The notes: generated by a model not told the origin, from the sequence alone. Positions 49,919 through 59,304 are shown, numbered from the stretch's first letter. The stretch is DNA of 64,000 bases from Ruminococcus flavefaciens ATCC 19208 (GCF_000518765.1 NZ_JAEF01000023.1:1-64000), one strand, 5' to 3'. Made by a program: numbers and translations.

Positions 49919-52810
49919 TTATCCTACCGTAACTGTAGCTGTTACAGTCTTATTTGTCGGTGATATCTCTGCATCATCGCTGAGATTGAGTACAGGTGTA
50001 CCGTTTCCGTCAAAGCACACGCGCTTTATACGGGTATGTCTGCAAGGGTCATAGAGCGGGTCTTTATTGTATGTTCCGCAGCCCTGTGATGCATGACTTG
50101 CAGGACGGGCATGATACACGATAAGCAGATTGCCCTTTTCATCGGTAACAAAGCTGTTATGTCCCGGTCCCGACTGGTCTTTCAGGTCTGAGGTCTGGAG
50201 TACAGGACTGCTCAGCTTTTTCCAGCTGCTAATATCCATAAGGTCGGAATTTATATCAGCTTCAAGCCTGCCCACACAATACTCCGAGCCTGTACCCGAT
50301 GCTGAGAAGAAAACATACACTTTCTTATCAGTTTTAAGTACCGCCGCACCCTCATTTACGCGGTTATTCACCTTTTCCCAGTTGTATTCGGGCTTTGTGA
50401 GCATTATTGGCTTTGAAGTGAGCTTCCACGGCTGTGACGGGTCTATCTCCGCCATAAACAGCGAGGAGTCGCCTTTTATTTCAGCCCATATCACATAGTG
50501 CTTTCCGTTGTTCTCGAAATATGTCATATCCAGCGAGAAATTCGCAAATGACGATGTATCGCCAGATGACGCCTGCATCTGTCCGCACTCTGTCCAGCTG
50601 CCCGTGAACGGATCACCGTCACATTTCAGCACATAAGGTCTTATAGCCCATATATCGTCACTTGCGCCTGCGGCAAAGAAAATGTACCACGAATTGCCTA
50701 TCTTGTGCATTTCGGGTGCCCAGATATGCTTTGAAAGTATGCCGCTTGAGTGTGCTTTCCAGATAGTTTTTTCTTCTGCGGAAGCAAGTCCGCCCACAGT
50801 GTTGCTGCGTCTGAGGATTATGCGGTCATAGCCCTTGTCAACGCTGCCATATGCAGGATAAGAAGCTGTAAAATAGTAGTAGCCGTCCTCGCCGTCAACT
50901 ACATAGGGGTCGGCTCTTTCCTTTATAAAAGGGTTATCATAAAGCTCCGAGCTGGACTTTACTGTGCCGCTGACCTTGTAAGTACCAGCCTTTGCGGTGT
51001 CAACTTTAGCAATATCTGAGCTGTTCCACTCAACACTAAGCTCGCCATTTCCGCCGCCTGTATACTCAGCAGTAACGGTTTTCGGCATTTCAAGTCTCTG
51101 ACCAAGTCCCACATTTACTGACACAGGCTTTACTCCCGTATTTATTGGAGCAAGCCCTGCTGAGGGATAAGCGTTTATCAGAGCTGTGTACTGGTCTGCA
51201 TTTATAGGGATAACATATCCGTGACGAGGCGTGAAGTTGAAGCTGTAGCTGTTTCGGCTTACTGTTGTGAAGTTCACAAGGTCGCTTGTCTCCTGCATTA
51301 CGTAGTAACCGTCACCGTAAGCATCTGACATCATCAGCCACTTGTCCTGACCGATCAGCTTGTAGATATTAGGTCCTTCAACGCCGATATTTCCCTCGGA
51401 CACCTGTTTTATCTCGCTGTAGGGGCCGCTTGCATGGTCGGCTGTAGCAAGATAAATACGCTTGTTAGTCTCGTTCTTGTAGTACATATAATACTTGTTT
51501 CCAACATGGATTATATCAGAGTCGATAGCGTCGTTGCCATTCTTAGGAGCAAACAGCAGCTGCGGCTCTGTATCAAGGCGTTTCATGTCCTTGCTGTACG
51601 CGTAATACATGATAGTTCTGTCGTCTCGTCCCGGAACTCTCGCTGCAAAATATATCATATAGGACTGCTTCTCGGGATCGTAGATAGCCTGAGGTGCCCA
51701 CGCACGGTCTGCCCCCTGCATTATAGGATACTTATTTGCTATCTCGATGCTTGTCTCGTCGAACCAGTGAACAAGGTCTGTAGACTTGGCACTGAGGAGA
51801 TTTCGGTTGCTGTTCCAGCCCAGTGAGGACTTCATATCCGTAGCCAGCATATAATACAGTCCGTCCTCGCCCTTAAAAATATACGGGTCACGGAGACACT
51901 CAGTACCTACGCTTGATTTCCACACAGCACCGCCGCCGTTGAGTGCCTTGAAATTGTAGCCGTCAGTACTTACTGCATAGGAAAGACGTTCCTGCTCGGG
52001 AGAGTTACCGAGGAAGTATGCAAACAAATACGCTACGTCAGGCTTTTCAGTGGAAATCGTGCTGTAAGTCTCCATATTCACTTCTTTTCCTGCAATAAAG
52101 CTTGTGAGCAGTACAAGATCGGCTGTATTCACAGTTCCGTTATTGTCAATATCGGCAACTGCCGACATTGTATCGTCAAAGCCGCTGATAACGCCTTTCT
52201 GCATGATGATACGGTCGAATATATCAACTGCACCGTCAAAGTTAAGGTCGCCGCGGACAAATTTAAAATCGCCGCCTACAGGTCGGATATAGAACTTTTG
52301 TCCTTCACCTGCCCAGTAGTCCCACTGGTCGATATTAGCTCCGTTTTCGTGACTGATATCGTATACGTCAAGTGCGGCATTTCCCGAACACTCACCTGTG
52401 ATATAGTATGCATCATCTGTACGGTGGAGTATGAAATGCTGAGCCGCTGTGTCCTTGTACTCCGAGAGGTAGATGTTGTTTCCGTTGGTGGAGTCGCCGT
52501 TCTCAACAGTAAGCGCAAGATTTCTGTCCCTGCCCGAGAGTATGCAGCATTTTCCGTCCCCTGCACTCTCGATATGCCATACCTGCGAGTCGTCGCCCAG
52601 TTTCTCCCACTGATGAACATTTCCGTCATTTGCTGCTGTTATGTACTTGCCGCTGAGCCTCACCATGATAGTGTAATCAGCTCCGCTTATGACTTCGCCG
52701 TAGCTGTCTGCATAGTCCGCCTTTACCTGTGCATGAGAACTAACAGGATAAGCCGTAAAAGCCATTGCAGCTGCGCCAGCGATCGCAAGCAGCCGTTTAA
52801 ATTTTCCCAT
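49919..52810 (-). CDS. Secreted ricin-type lectin / dockerin / double GH43 glycosidase
   Basis: 963 aa. A signal peptide spans 1-28. A ricin-B-like (CBM13-type) lectin lies at about 45-175 (SGKYITAANDGNVHQWEK). An internal dockerin is at about 184-245 (GDLNFDGAVDIFDRIIMQKG, ADIDNNGTVNTADLVLLTSF). A first GH43 propeller follows at about 250-545 (CLRDPYIFKGEDGLYYMLAT, AWAPQAIYD, GVEGPNIYKL), then an Ig-like stretch to about 620 and a second GH43 at about 625-945 (KERADPYVVDGEDGYYYFTA, HIWAPEMHKIGNSWYIFF, VNEGAAVL). The second resembles exo-arabinanases of subfamily 26; the first may be an arabinofuranosidase or xylosidase. Substrate is inferred as arabinan or arabinoxylan. It follows the TfoX-like gene by 12 nt with AGGAGG. 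Confidence 0.9.
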   Translation of the reverse strand: MGKFKRLLAIAGAAAMAFTAYPVSSHAQVKADYADSYGEVISGADYTIMVRLSGKYITAANDGNVHQWEKLGDDSQVWHIESAGDGKCCILSGRDRNLALTVENGDSTNGNNIYLSEYKDTAAQHFILHRTDDAYYITGECSGNAALDVYDISHENGANIDQWDYWAGEGQKFYIRPVGGDFKFVRGDLNFDGAVDIFDRIIMQKGVISGFDDTMSAVADIDNNGTVNTADLVLLTSFIAGKEVNMETYSTISTEKPDVAYLFAYFLGNSPEQERLSYAVSTDGYNFKALNGGGAVWKSSVGTECLRDPYIFKGEDGLYYMLATDMKSSLGWNSNRNLLSAKSTDLVHWFDETSIEIANKYPIMQGADRAWAPQAIYDPEKQSYMIYFAARVPGRDDRTIMYYAYSKDMKRLDTEPQLLFAPKNGNDAIDSDIIHVGNKYYMYYKNETNKRIYLATADHASGPYSEIKQVSEGNIGVEGPNIYKLIGQDKWLMMSDAYGDGYYVMQETSDLVNFTTVSRNSYSFNFTPRHGYVIPINADQYTALINAYPSAGLAPINTGVKPVSVNVGLGQRLEMPKTVTAEYTGGGNGELSVEWNSSDIAKVDTAKAGTYKVSGTVKSSSELYDNPFIKERADPYVVDGEDGYYYFTASYPAYGSVDKGYDRIILRRSNTVGGLASAEEKTIWKAHSSGILSKHIWAPEMHKIGNSWYIFFAAGASDDIWAIRPYVLKCDGDPFTGSWTECGQMQASSGDTSSFANFSLDMTYFENNGKHYVIWAEIKGDSSLFMAEIDPSQPWKLTSKPIMLTKPEYNWEKVNNRVNEGAAVLKTDKKVYVFFSASGTGSEYCVGRLEADINSDLMDISSWKKLSSPVLQTSDLKDQSGPGHNSFVTDEKGNLLIVYHARPASHASQGCGTYNKDPLYDPCRHTRIKRVCFDGNGTPVLNLSDDAEISPTNKTVTATVTVG

Positions 52811-52822
52811 TTTTCCAACCTC

Positions 52823-53140
52823 CTATTTACGTTTTTTCTTAGGCAACGGCAGTTCGTCCGCCATTGCCTCAAAAAGCTCCTTCAGAAATGCTTTATTCTC
52901 AATATCCTCAACAAGCAGCATTGCCTTTGCGCCATCATAAGGTATTTCAAGGCAGACATCAGGCATAAGTGCTCTTGCTTTTTCCGTGTTCTTTACAAGA
53001 AATCTGTCATCGTATATACCGCCGATAACTCTGCCCTGATAGTAGATAATGTACTCCCCCATCATAGCTCTGTAGGATATATCGCTGAGCTCTGAGAGCT
53101 GTTCCAGTACAAATTCAAGATAATCCTTTGATGACGACAT
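52823..53140 (-). CDS. TfoX N-terminal domain protein
   Basis: 105 aa, matching the single TfoX_N domain. YLEFVLEQLSELSDISYRAM, MGEYIIYYQGRVIGGIYDD and the LLVEDIENKAFLKELFEAMA pattern are typical. In Proteobacteria full TfoX controls competence, but stand-alone domains in Firmicutes have no proven role. A Lys-rich tail (LPKKKRK) could touch nucleic acid. It lies 18 nt after the CDP-alcohol phosphotransferase and 12 nt before the GH43 gene. Confidence 0.88.
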   Translation of the reverse strand: MSSSKDYLEFVLEQLSELSDISYRAMMGEYIIYYQGRVIGGIYDDRFLVKNTEKARALMPDVCLEIPYDGAKAMLLVEDIENKAFLKELFEAMADELPLPKKKRK

Positions 53141-53158
53141 TTTGATGTTTTCCTTTCT

Positions 53159-53653
53159 TTAAGTGCTGTTTCGTCTGCTAAAAACAATGCAGCTTTCATG
53201 GATAGCAGCCGCAGCGGCAACTGAGCATACGACAGCTGCACTATACCTTATGTCAATAAATGAAACTGTAAACGGAAGAATAAAACCCAGACCTCCTGCC
53301 GCCTTATTAATGACAGAATGAACTGCTGTGAGTTTTTTATGTATCATATACCCTGATAAGATATTACCGAGCTTTATCACTGCAATGATAGCGACGAAAT
53401 AATATGCCCATGTGGGCATACTCAGCAAAGGCAGAAGCTTTATACAGCATATCGTTGCAAATATCATATCAGCAGCCGTATCCAGACTTGAACCGAATTC
53501 ACTTACCGTATTCGTTTTTCTCGCAACTGCTCCGTCAGCAATATCTGAAATACCTGCTGCCATATACCAAAAATAAAAAGCAGGAGTGAATGCCGTGCAA
53601 AACAGCAGTGCAATACTTGCAAGCACTCTTATCCCTGTTATGATATTTGCCAT
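53159..53653 (-). CDS. CDP-alcohol phosphatidyltransferase family membrane protein
   Basis: 164 aa with about five membrane helices. The CDP-alcohol motif D-G-x2-A-R...G-x3-D-x3-D is complete in ISDIADGAVARKTNTVSEFG followed by SSLDTAAD. Such enzymes swap CMP of CDP-diacylglycerol for an alcohol (glycerol phosphate, serine or inositol) in phospholipid synthesis; the short length resembles the PgsA-like branch, but the alcohol cannot be told. It is upstream of the TfoX-like gene by 18 nt. Confidence 0.88.
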   Translation of the reverse strand: MANIITGIRVLASIALLFCTAFTPAFYFWYMAAGISDIADGAVARKTNTVSEFGSSLDTAADMIFATICCIKLLPLLSMPTWAYYFVAIIAVIKLGNILSGYMIHKKLTAVHSVINKAAGGLGFILPFTVSFIDIRYSAAVVCSVAAAAAIHESCIVFSRRNST

Positions 53654-53722
53654 TTAATTAATTCTCCGATAATATATAACGGGACGCCGAGGACGCCGTC
53701 TCCTATGATTCTATTCCCTGCT

Positions 53723-54121
53723 TTATTCCGTAAAACGCAATAAATATCCATCAGGATCCTGCACCAGAAACTCCTTCTGAACTATCTCCTCATTGCCGCT
53801 CCTATAGCTGCTGACCTTCATCTCTCTGAACGGTCTGATACCTGCGTCTGAAAGCCGTTTGTAAACAGCCTCCACATCAGAAACCGTCATTTCAAAATTG
53901 ATGCCGCGACCGAATGGATATTCGAGGACACCCACACTCCAGTGACCGTTTTCCTGCTCAAACATCATCTGTATATCCTCATAAGAGAGAAAAATAAATT
54001 TATCTTCGGGTCTTTCGTATTCTACTCTGAATTGCAGCACTCCCACATAAAACTCTATGGTACGCTCAATATCAGCAACTGTCAGTTCAGGTATCATGGA
54101 ATTGAATCTCAACCGCTTCAC
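53723..54121 (-). CDS. VOC (glyoxalase/bleomycin-resistance) family protein
   Basis: 132 aa, one VOC pair of beta-alpha-beta-beta-beta modules: IPELTVADIERTIEFYVGVL, LSYEDIQMMFEQENG, INFEMTVSDVEAVYKRLSDA and FLVQDPDGYLLRF. The fold can bind metal or sequester drugs such as bleomycin; no specific activity is evident. It leads a minus-strand set followed by the phosphatidyltransferase after about 70 nt. Confidence 0.88.
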   Translation of the reverse strand: MKRLRFNSMIPELTVADIERTIEFYVGVLQFRVEYERPEDKFIFLSYEDIQMMFEQENGHWSVGVLEYPFGRGINFEMTVSDVEAVYKRLSDAGIRPFREMKVSSYRSGNEEIVQKEFLVQDPDGYLLRFTE

Positions 54122-54213
54122 CCCACAATTATCAATTTGACTCTAAAAACATTTTATACTATTTTCTCCAAAAAATCAATAGTTTTTTGTACTTTTTCAT
54201 ATCCTTTGACACA

Positions 54214-54242
54214 AAAAGCTCCGACACGAAGTCGGAGCTTTT
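54214..54242 (-). terminator. Terminator of the GH30 gene
   Basis: AAAAGCTCCGAC (54214-54225), loop ACGAA, GTCGGAGCTTTT (54231-54242), a perfect 12-bp stem just after the minus-strand stop at 54254. The A-rich left flank gives a T-run on the minus strand. Confidence 0.88.
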
Positions 54243-54253
54243 AACGTCAGTTT

Positions 54254-57200
54254 TTACTTTACAAGACCGATGCCCCAGATAGTGAAGCTGCCGCTGCCTG
54301 TGATTGAAACATCGAGATCTCCCGAAGTCTCCTGGTAGTAGCCGAGCTCTGCATCAGGACCGCCCCATGTGTACTGCTTGTTGCCGTTGACCTTTGTGGT
54401 CTTGCCGTTTACAGTAACATTGATGCTGCCCATTCCGCTGCTGTTAGCCTTGAATACGATTATGAGTCCCTTACCCTGAGTCTTGAAGGTCATAGGATTT
54501 CCACCGTTAAGGGTGTAGGAGTAAGGAAGTGAATTATAACCTGTACCTGCTCTCCATGAACCTGCATTGAAGTTATTGAGAGTCTTAGGATCAACGTTTA
54601 CGCATGATGCATACTCTGCACCGTAAACATATGAAGTAGGCTGTGTATAGCCTGTTGACTGGTTCTCAGACTTTAATGCCTGACGCACATAGTATGCCAT
54701 ACAGTCTGCTACGAGCTGACCGCCCTTCTGATGCGGGTGATACTCGTCTGTGTAGTAGTCGCTTGCCTGGAGGAATTTGCTGTTGAACGCCTTTGTAAGT
54801 GCGTCGTCCATGCTGATTACAGGGATATCGAAGTTCTTGCCGATAGGATACATCTGTGACTGGCTTGAGAAACCGCCCTTTGCACGTGTGATAAGTACAC
54901 ATACGGCAGGCTCGTTAGGCATATCAAGGAACTTCTTGATACAGCTCTCGAAGCACTTCTTATACATGATATCCTCATGGTCGTTAACCGAGAATTCAAG
55001 GAATATGATATCAGGATTCTGAGATACGATATCCTTCTCGCTGCGGACAAGTCCTACAACTGAAGAAGTACCTGACATACCTGCGTTTATTTCCTTAAAG
55101 CTGCCCTTAGCGAATGTGTTCTTGAGGTAATTCGAGAACGGAGTTGTATAGTTCTTGCCCTCTGTGATAGAACCGCCGAGGTAAGCTACTGTAAGTGACT
55201 CACCGTTTTCAGCTGCTGTGAGCTTCTGAGCAAGTCTGTAAGTGTTGCCCATGTGCTTGATAGAGCTCTTATAGAAGTCGATGTACTGAGCAGAAGCTGT
55301 CTCCTGATAGTTGTCCCACTTTGATGTGTCGATCTGTGGTGCAGGAGGAGTTTCAGGCTCCGGCCATGCTGTGATCTTGCCCAGGATAAATGACTGGATA
55401 GCAACAAGGTCATTTACCTCAAACTTGCCGTTCTGGTCAACATCGGCAGCCTTTGAATAATCGCCTGCTACAATAGCCTTTCTTGCAGCTATCATATCAA
55501 GTGAGTCGATAGCTCCGTCGGAGTTTACATCGCCGAGGATAACAGGCTTAGGAGGCTCTGCGCCGTTTATCTCTGTTCCTTCGGGAGCACCTACAGCGTC
55601 ATCAACGAAGAAGCTGATATAGTCGCTGTCATTCTCGTCAGTCTCAACATAGAGCTGAAGGTCAGATGCACCTGCCGGGATAGTATAGCTCTTGTTTGCC
55701 AGCTGTACCCATTCTCCCTTTGGTACGGTAACAGATGCGATATGATCGTACTTTGTCTCAGTACCGTCCGAGTACTGGAGAGAAAGCTGGAAGGTCTGCT
55801 CGGAAGGTCCGCTGTTGTACTTTACATTTGCAGCGAAGCTGTAAGCGTTGCCCGGTACGAAAGTTCTTGCACTGAGTGACTTTACAGCACCGTTCCATGT
55901 AGCTGTTCTGCCCGATACAGCAAGGCTGCCGTTACCGCTGAGCTTTTCAGATGTAGTTGACTCTACAGTTGCAGCTCCTCTTCCCGACCAGCTGTTTGTA
56001 CCCGAATCATATGTATCGTGGAAGAAATAGCCGTCTTCATCAAGGTTCTTGGAAGGATCTACTGCCTCGCCCTCAGTTGTGAGAACGAATGTTGTAACGC
56101 TTTGTGCAGGAAGTGAAGCTGAGAAGCTTGTTCCGTTGGCGCTTAGCTCCTTCTTTGCAATATTTGCGGAAGCCGAGGTTGTATAGCTGTCAACGTACTG
56201 TATGCTCTCGCCGCTTCCCATTGAGAATTCCTGATTGACAGCTGAATTGTTTTTATTGATAGCAACTACAGCAACGTTTCCGTCTGTGTTCTTATATGCA
56301 GATACGAGAACGTTTGTGTTGGGCTGCTCTGTTACGCCGATACGCTGTGCGCCGGGACGTACCCACTTTGAGTACTGAGCCATGCTGTATCCGCGCTTGC
56401 TGATAGTGCCATTTTCCTTCATAGGACCGTAGTTTCTTCTGATATACCACCATACGTAAGCATTGAGGTTGCCAACAACGAGGCCGTTGTGGATATTCTC
56501 GGCTACCTGGAGTCCCTCAGGCCAGCGGTCATTTGAGTCTGCCTCACTGTTTGGTACATAGACCTCTGTCATCCAGATATCCTTACCGCAGTTTTCAAGT
56601 GACGGGAAATCCATCTGGCTGCGCTGTGTACCGTAGAAATGAGTACCGAAAAGGTCTGTATTTGCCATTGCCTGACTGTTTCCGAGGATAGCGTTGTAGA
56701 TATCCTTCTTATACTGGAAGCTCTCAGGCGACATGAGTTTGACATTTGTGCCTTCCTTTATGGTCTTGCCGTACTGAGCTATGAATGAAGCAAGATCACT
56801 TGCGCTCCAGTATGTCCACTCGGAAGCGTAGTCAGGCTCGTTCTGGATAGATACGGAATAAAGATCAATACCCTGACCTTCCATATACTTACAATAGCTG
56901 TTGAGGTGCTGTGCATATTCAGCCCACTTATCCTTCTTGAGCTGATACTTACCGCCGTTAAGTCCGCCGTTTACTGTATTACGGATAGCAGCAGGAGGAT
57001 TCCACGGTGAAGCAAATACTGTAGCGCCGAGTGCCTGAGCTCGTTTGGCAGTAGGAACTGCTCTGCTCCACGCGCTGCTGTCATCGCTGACATAAATACG
57101 CAGGATTGTAAATCCAAGCTCGTCATCACCGTTTCCGAATGCCTTCTGTACCTGTGCATCGGTCATATCTCCCTGTGTTATCCAGTCAGGAAGATTTATT

Positions 57201-57370
57201 CCGCCGAAACCTCTGATAGTCTGGTATACATCGGTAGTATCAATTACCGCTGCACCTGCCGCAGAAGCCTCAATTACGTAATCGTCGGGAAGAATATTCA
57301 CACCTGCGAACAGCAAAGCCGAGGCTGTCACAACAGAGAGCATCTTCCCTAATAAGGTTGAATGTTTCAT
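54254..57370 (-). CDS. Secreted GH30 xylanase - CBM22 - dockerin - SGNH esterase
   Basis: 1,038 aa. A signal peptide spans 1-37. The GH30 domain (about 45-430) has RGFGGINLPDW, the acid/base Glu in SIQNEPDYASEW and the nucleophile Glu in IWMTEVYVP, with the layout of glucuronoxylanases (subfamily 8). A CBM22-like domain (about 445-590) follows with FVPGNAYSFAANVKY, and a mid-protein dockerin (about 610-670: GDVNSDGAIDSLDMIAARKA, DVDQNGKFEVNDLVAIQSFI). An SGNH esterase (about 690-890) has VAYLGGSITEG with the catalytic Ser and DEYHPHQKGG with Asp/His. A beta-rich C-terminal domain ends it. It should cut xylan and remove acetyl groups. ATG 57370 follows AAAGGAGTGATAGC; codons upstream lack a site. 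Confidence 0.92.
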   Translation of the reverse strand: MKHSTLLGKMLSVVTASALLFAGVNILPDDYVIEASAAGAAVIDTTDVYQTIRGFGGINLPDWITQGDMTDAQVQKAFGNGDDELGFTILRIYVSDDSSAWSRAVPTAKRAQALGATVFASPWNPPAAIRNTVNGGLNGGKYQLKKDKWAEYAQHLNSYCKYMEGQGIDLYSVSIQNEPDYASEWTYWSASDLASFIAQYGKTIKEGTNVKLMSPESFQYKKDIYNAILGNSQAMANTDLFGTHFYGTQRSQMDFPSLENCGKDIWMTEVYVPNSEADSNDRWPEGLQVAENIHNGLVVGNLNAYVWWYIRRNYGPMKENGTISKRGYSMAQYSKWVRPGAQRIGVTEQPNTNVLVSAYKNTDGNVAVVAINKNNSAVNQEFSMGSGESIQYVDSYTTSASANIAKKELSANGTSFSASLPAQSVTTFVLTTEGEAVDPSKNLDEDGYFFHDTYDSGTNSWSGRGAATVESTTSEKLSGNGSLAVSGRTATWNGAVKSLSARTFVPGNAYSFAANVKYNSGPSEQTFQLSLQYSDGTETKYDHIASVTVPKGEWVQLANKSYTIPAGASDLQLYVETDENDSDYISFFVDDAVGAPEGTEINGAEPPKPVILGDVNSDGAIDSLDMIAARKAIVAGDYSKAADVDQNGKFEVNDLVAIQSFILGKITAWPEPETPPAPQIDTSKWDNYQETASAQYIDFYKSSIKHMGNTYRLAQKLTAAENGESLTVAYLGGSITEGKNYTTPFSNYLKNTFAKGSFKEINAGMSGTSSVVGLVRSEKDIVSQNPDIIFLEFSVNDHEDIMYKKCFESCIKKFLDMPNEPAVCVLITRAKGGFSSQSQMYPIGKNFDIPVISMDDALTKAFNSKFLQASDYYTDEYHPHQKGGQLVADCMAYYVRQALKSENQSTGYTQPTSYVYGAEYASCVNVDPKTLNNFNAGSWRAGTGYNSLPYSYTLNGGNPMTFKTQGKGLIIVFKANSSGMGSINVTVNGKTTKVNGNKQYTWGGPDAELGYYQETSGDLDVSITGSGSFTIWGIGLVK

Positions 57371-57416
57371 GCTATCACTCCTTTTCATAAAAACATAACT
57401 TATTATTACCGATTTA

Positions 57417-57445
57417 ATTATACTTTACTGCTTGTAATAAAACAA
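57417..57445 (-). promoter_or_regulatory. Proximal promoter of the GH30 gene
   Basis: Minus strand TTGTTT (57445-57440), 17 bp, TATAAT (57422-57417), giving a leader of about 40 nt. Confidence 0.6.
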
Positions 57446-57490
57446 CCTATTTTTTACATATAAGGTGGACTTTATGACGGTCAAGTAGAA

Positions 57491-57610
57491 TTTTCAGCAT
57501 ATTACACATCATGTGCAGGTACATATTGTTTAAATCAAACAAAAATCGAGATTAATTCGATTGGAACGCGTAATTTAAGTAATATACACAATTTTTCAGC
57601 ATATTGCACT
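57491..57610. repeat. Two direct repeats in the GH30 leader
   Basis: TTTTCAGCATATTACAC (57491-57507) and TTTTCAGCATATTGCAC (57594-57610) differ by one base and lie about 103 bp apart, between or at the two GH30 promoters. They are candidate binding sites for a regulator, or RNA elements in the long leader. Confidence 0.5.
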
Positions 57611-57616
57611 ATCTTT

Positions 57617-57645
57617 ATTATAACTTATCTACATATATTTGTCAA
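57617..57645 (-). promoter_or_regulatory. Distal consensus promoter of the GH30 gene
   Basis: Minus strand TTGACA (57645-57640), 17 bp, TATAAT (57622-57617), a perfect consensus with a roughly 240-nt leader. The 476-bp gap 57371-57846 holds only these promoters, the repeats and the upstream terminator. Confidence 0.75.
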
Positions 57646-57670
57646 GTGAGCAGAATACTGCCTTTATGCT

Positions 57671-57714
57671 AAAAAAATTCACGGCTTTTGCCGCAATTGC
57701 AAAACGCCGTGAAT
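57671..57714 (-). terminator. Terminator of the glycosyltransferase-like gene
   Basis: ATTCACGGC (57677-57685) pairs with GCCGTGAAT (57706-57714), extended inside by TTTTG/CAAAA. On the minus strand it is followed by TTTTTTT (57677-57671). It lies about 130 nt past the stop. Confidence 0.8.
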
Positions 57715-57846
57715 CAATACCATTATCAGAAAATGCTTTGTTCTATACCTAAATTCATCATATCAACTTAAAATACAGTAATATGCTGTAACGCCTTTAC
57801 TGATAGTAATATCTTTACATCAGCAAATCACAAACTCAGCATAAAT

Positions 57847-59304
57847 TTACTGCTTTCTTCCCCTGAAAGCCAGCTCTACTGCCCGATACGCTCCATCATA
57901 TACGCCTGCTTTTTTAGCTGTGAGGATATGTCCGCACATTTTTTCGATGATATCACCGCCATGCTGTATCATGTCGATCATTGCCGCAGTTTCGGCAGCT
58001 GTTGTACATTCATATGTGCCGTCACCTATCTCCGCAGCACGGACAGCGCCCCATGCTTCGTGACCGCCCACACGCTTTATCATAAGCTTAGGCACAGGAT
58101 AAAATGCAAGCTCGCTTGGCTTGGTTATGAGCACATCGCTGCACCGCATAAGCAGGTTAGTCGAATACACCGCCGCAAATATATCCTTGTGACAGAATGC
58201 GTGTATCCCTCTTGCTTCTCCGTCATATGCAGCCCTGCAAAATCTCGTTGTCTCTCCGAAATCGTCAAAATGCTCATGCAGGAAAGGCTTCATCTGCGGA
58301 ACAGCAGTTACAAGCTCATGCCATACCTTGTCATGGTCACCAACATTTATAAACAGCGCAGCCTTGCCGGCTTTTACAGCAGGCAGCAGCTTCCTGATAA
58401 CAGCCACGAATATTTCCTTCTGCGCACCTGCTCCACCTACAGACATGAGCCAGCGTTTGGTTTTTCCGCCAACCGCACGCGCGGTACGCCTTTTACAGTC
58501 CTCTTCGATGTTGCTCACAAGCTCATGGTCGATATAGTGACCTGTGTAAACTATAGCTTCCTTAGGCATCGGCTTCAGCTGACGCTTTTTGTCCATGCCG
58601 CGCAGCGCCCTGTAACCCAGATAGGACGAAGGAGTCTGGACTGTATGTATCGCACCCTCGGAAAGATGAAGTCCCATAGGCCAGTTGTCGGGGATAGCGT
58701 TCACCACATGAGTAAGCCCTGCATGGACTGCCGCCTGTGACGGCCACACATGAGTCGCAACATAGGGTATATCCTTCGGAAGGTCACGGAATACAGCTGT
58801 CATCAGCTCAGTTGTTTTCTGATCCATGCTGTTATATGTGAGCTTTCGGAACCCTTCGCTGTTGAGAGGCTCCCACACAAGCTTATTGAAAAGACTGAAT
58901 TTCTGGGACAGCCTTGAACCGAGCGAATACAGCTCGTTCTGCTCCGCGATTATCTTTCCGCAGGAAGCCTGCTTGAAAGAATGAAGGTCGAACCAGTAGG
59001 GCTCATATCCCATAGCGTGAGCCGCTGAAGCTATCGCCATTGATATCCTGTAATGACCGAAGCCCATACGGATATTACCTATAATTATGCTCTTTTCATC
59101 AAATTTGCAGCCGCTCTCTTTGCCGAGAACTATCTGACGAACTCCAAGAGGCTCGCTGATAGCAGGTGCGGGGACAGCCGCAAGGTGATAAACGGTCTCT
59201 GTATCGTCACCGTATCTGCTCATGTACTTTCCCTTGGTCTTTACCGCCTTTTTGTAGGCTTTACGGGAAATTTCATTCTCAAAAATATATTTCGATCTAT
59301 CCAT
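57847..59304 (-). CDS. GT-B-like (MurG/MGDG-synthase type) glycosyltransferase homologue
   Basis: 485 aa, cytosolic. IIIGNIRMGFGHYRISMAIA near residue 75 matches the glycine-rich nucleotide-sugar site of the N-terminal half of MGDG-synthase/MurG-like enzymes; HAMGYEPYWFDL follows. In the second half WLMSVGGAGAQKEIFV and VLITKPSELAFYPVPKLMI correspond to the C-terminal donor-binding GGxxG and KPSEL(A) elements. It resembles these glycolipid or polymer glycosyltransferases, but I cannot name donor or acceptor. It is divergent from the TetR-MFS-GH36 operon with a shared operator region, so its use may be tied to galactoside supply. Ribosome site GGAGGG. Confidence 0.72.
   Translation of the reverse strand: MDRSKYIFENEISRKAYKKAVKTKGKYMSRYGDDTETVYHLAAVPAPAISEPLGVRQIVLGKESGCKFDEKSIIIGNIRMGFGHYRISMAIASAAHAMGYEPYWFDLHSFKQASCGKIIAEQNELYSLGSRLSQKFSLFNKLVWEPLNSEGFRKLTYNSMDQKTTELMTAVFRDLPKDIPYVATHVWPSQAAVHAGLTHVVNAIPDNWPMGLHLSEGAIHTVQTPSSYLGYRALRGMDKKRQLKPMPKEAIVYTGHYIDHELVSNIEEDCKRRTARAVGGKTKRWLMSVGGAGAQKEIFVAVIRKLLPAVKAGKAALFINVGDHDKVWHELVTAVPQMKPFLHEHFDDFGETTRFCRAAYDGEARGIHAFCHKDIFAAVYSTNLLMRCSDVLITKPSELAFYPVPKLMIKRVGGHEAWGAVRAAEIGDGTYECTTAAETAAMIDMIQHGGDIIEKMCGHILTAKKAGVYDGAYRAVELAFRGRKQ

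Noticed and set aside
52823..53140. Competence regulator TfoX
   Set aside because: Only the N-terminal domain is present and the organism is not a proteobacterium; a regulatory role is not supported.
57928..58740. A 270-codon plus-strand frame inside the glycosyltransferase-like gene
   Set aside because: Cys/His-rich image frame without start signals.
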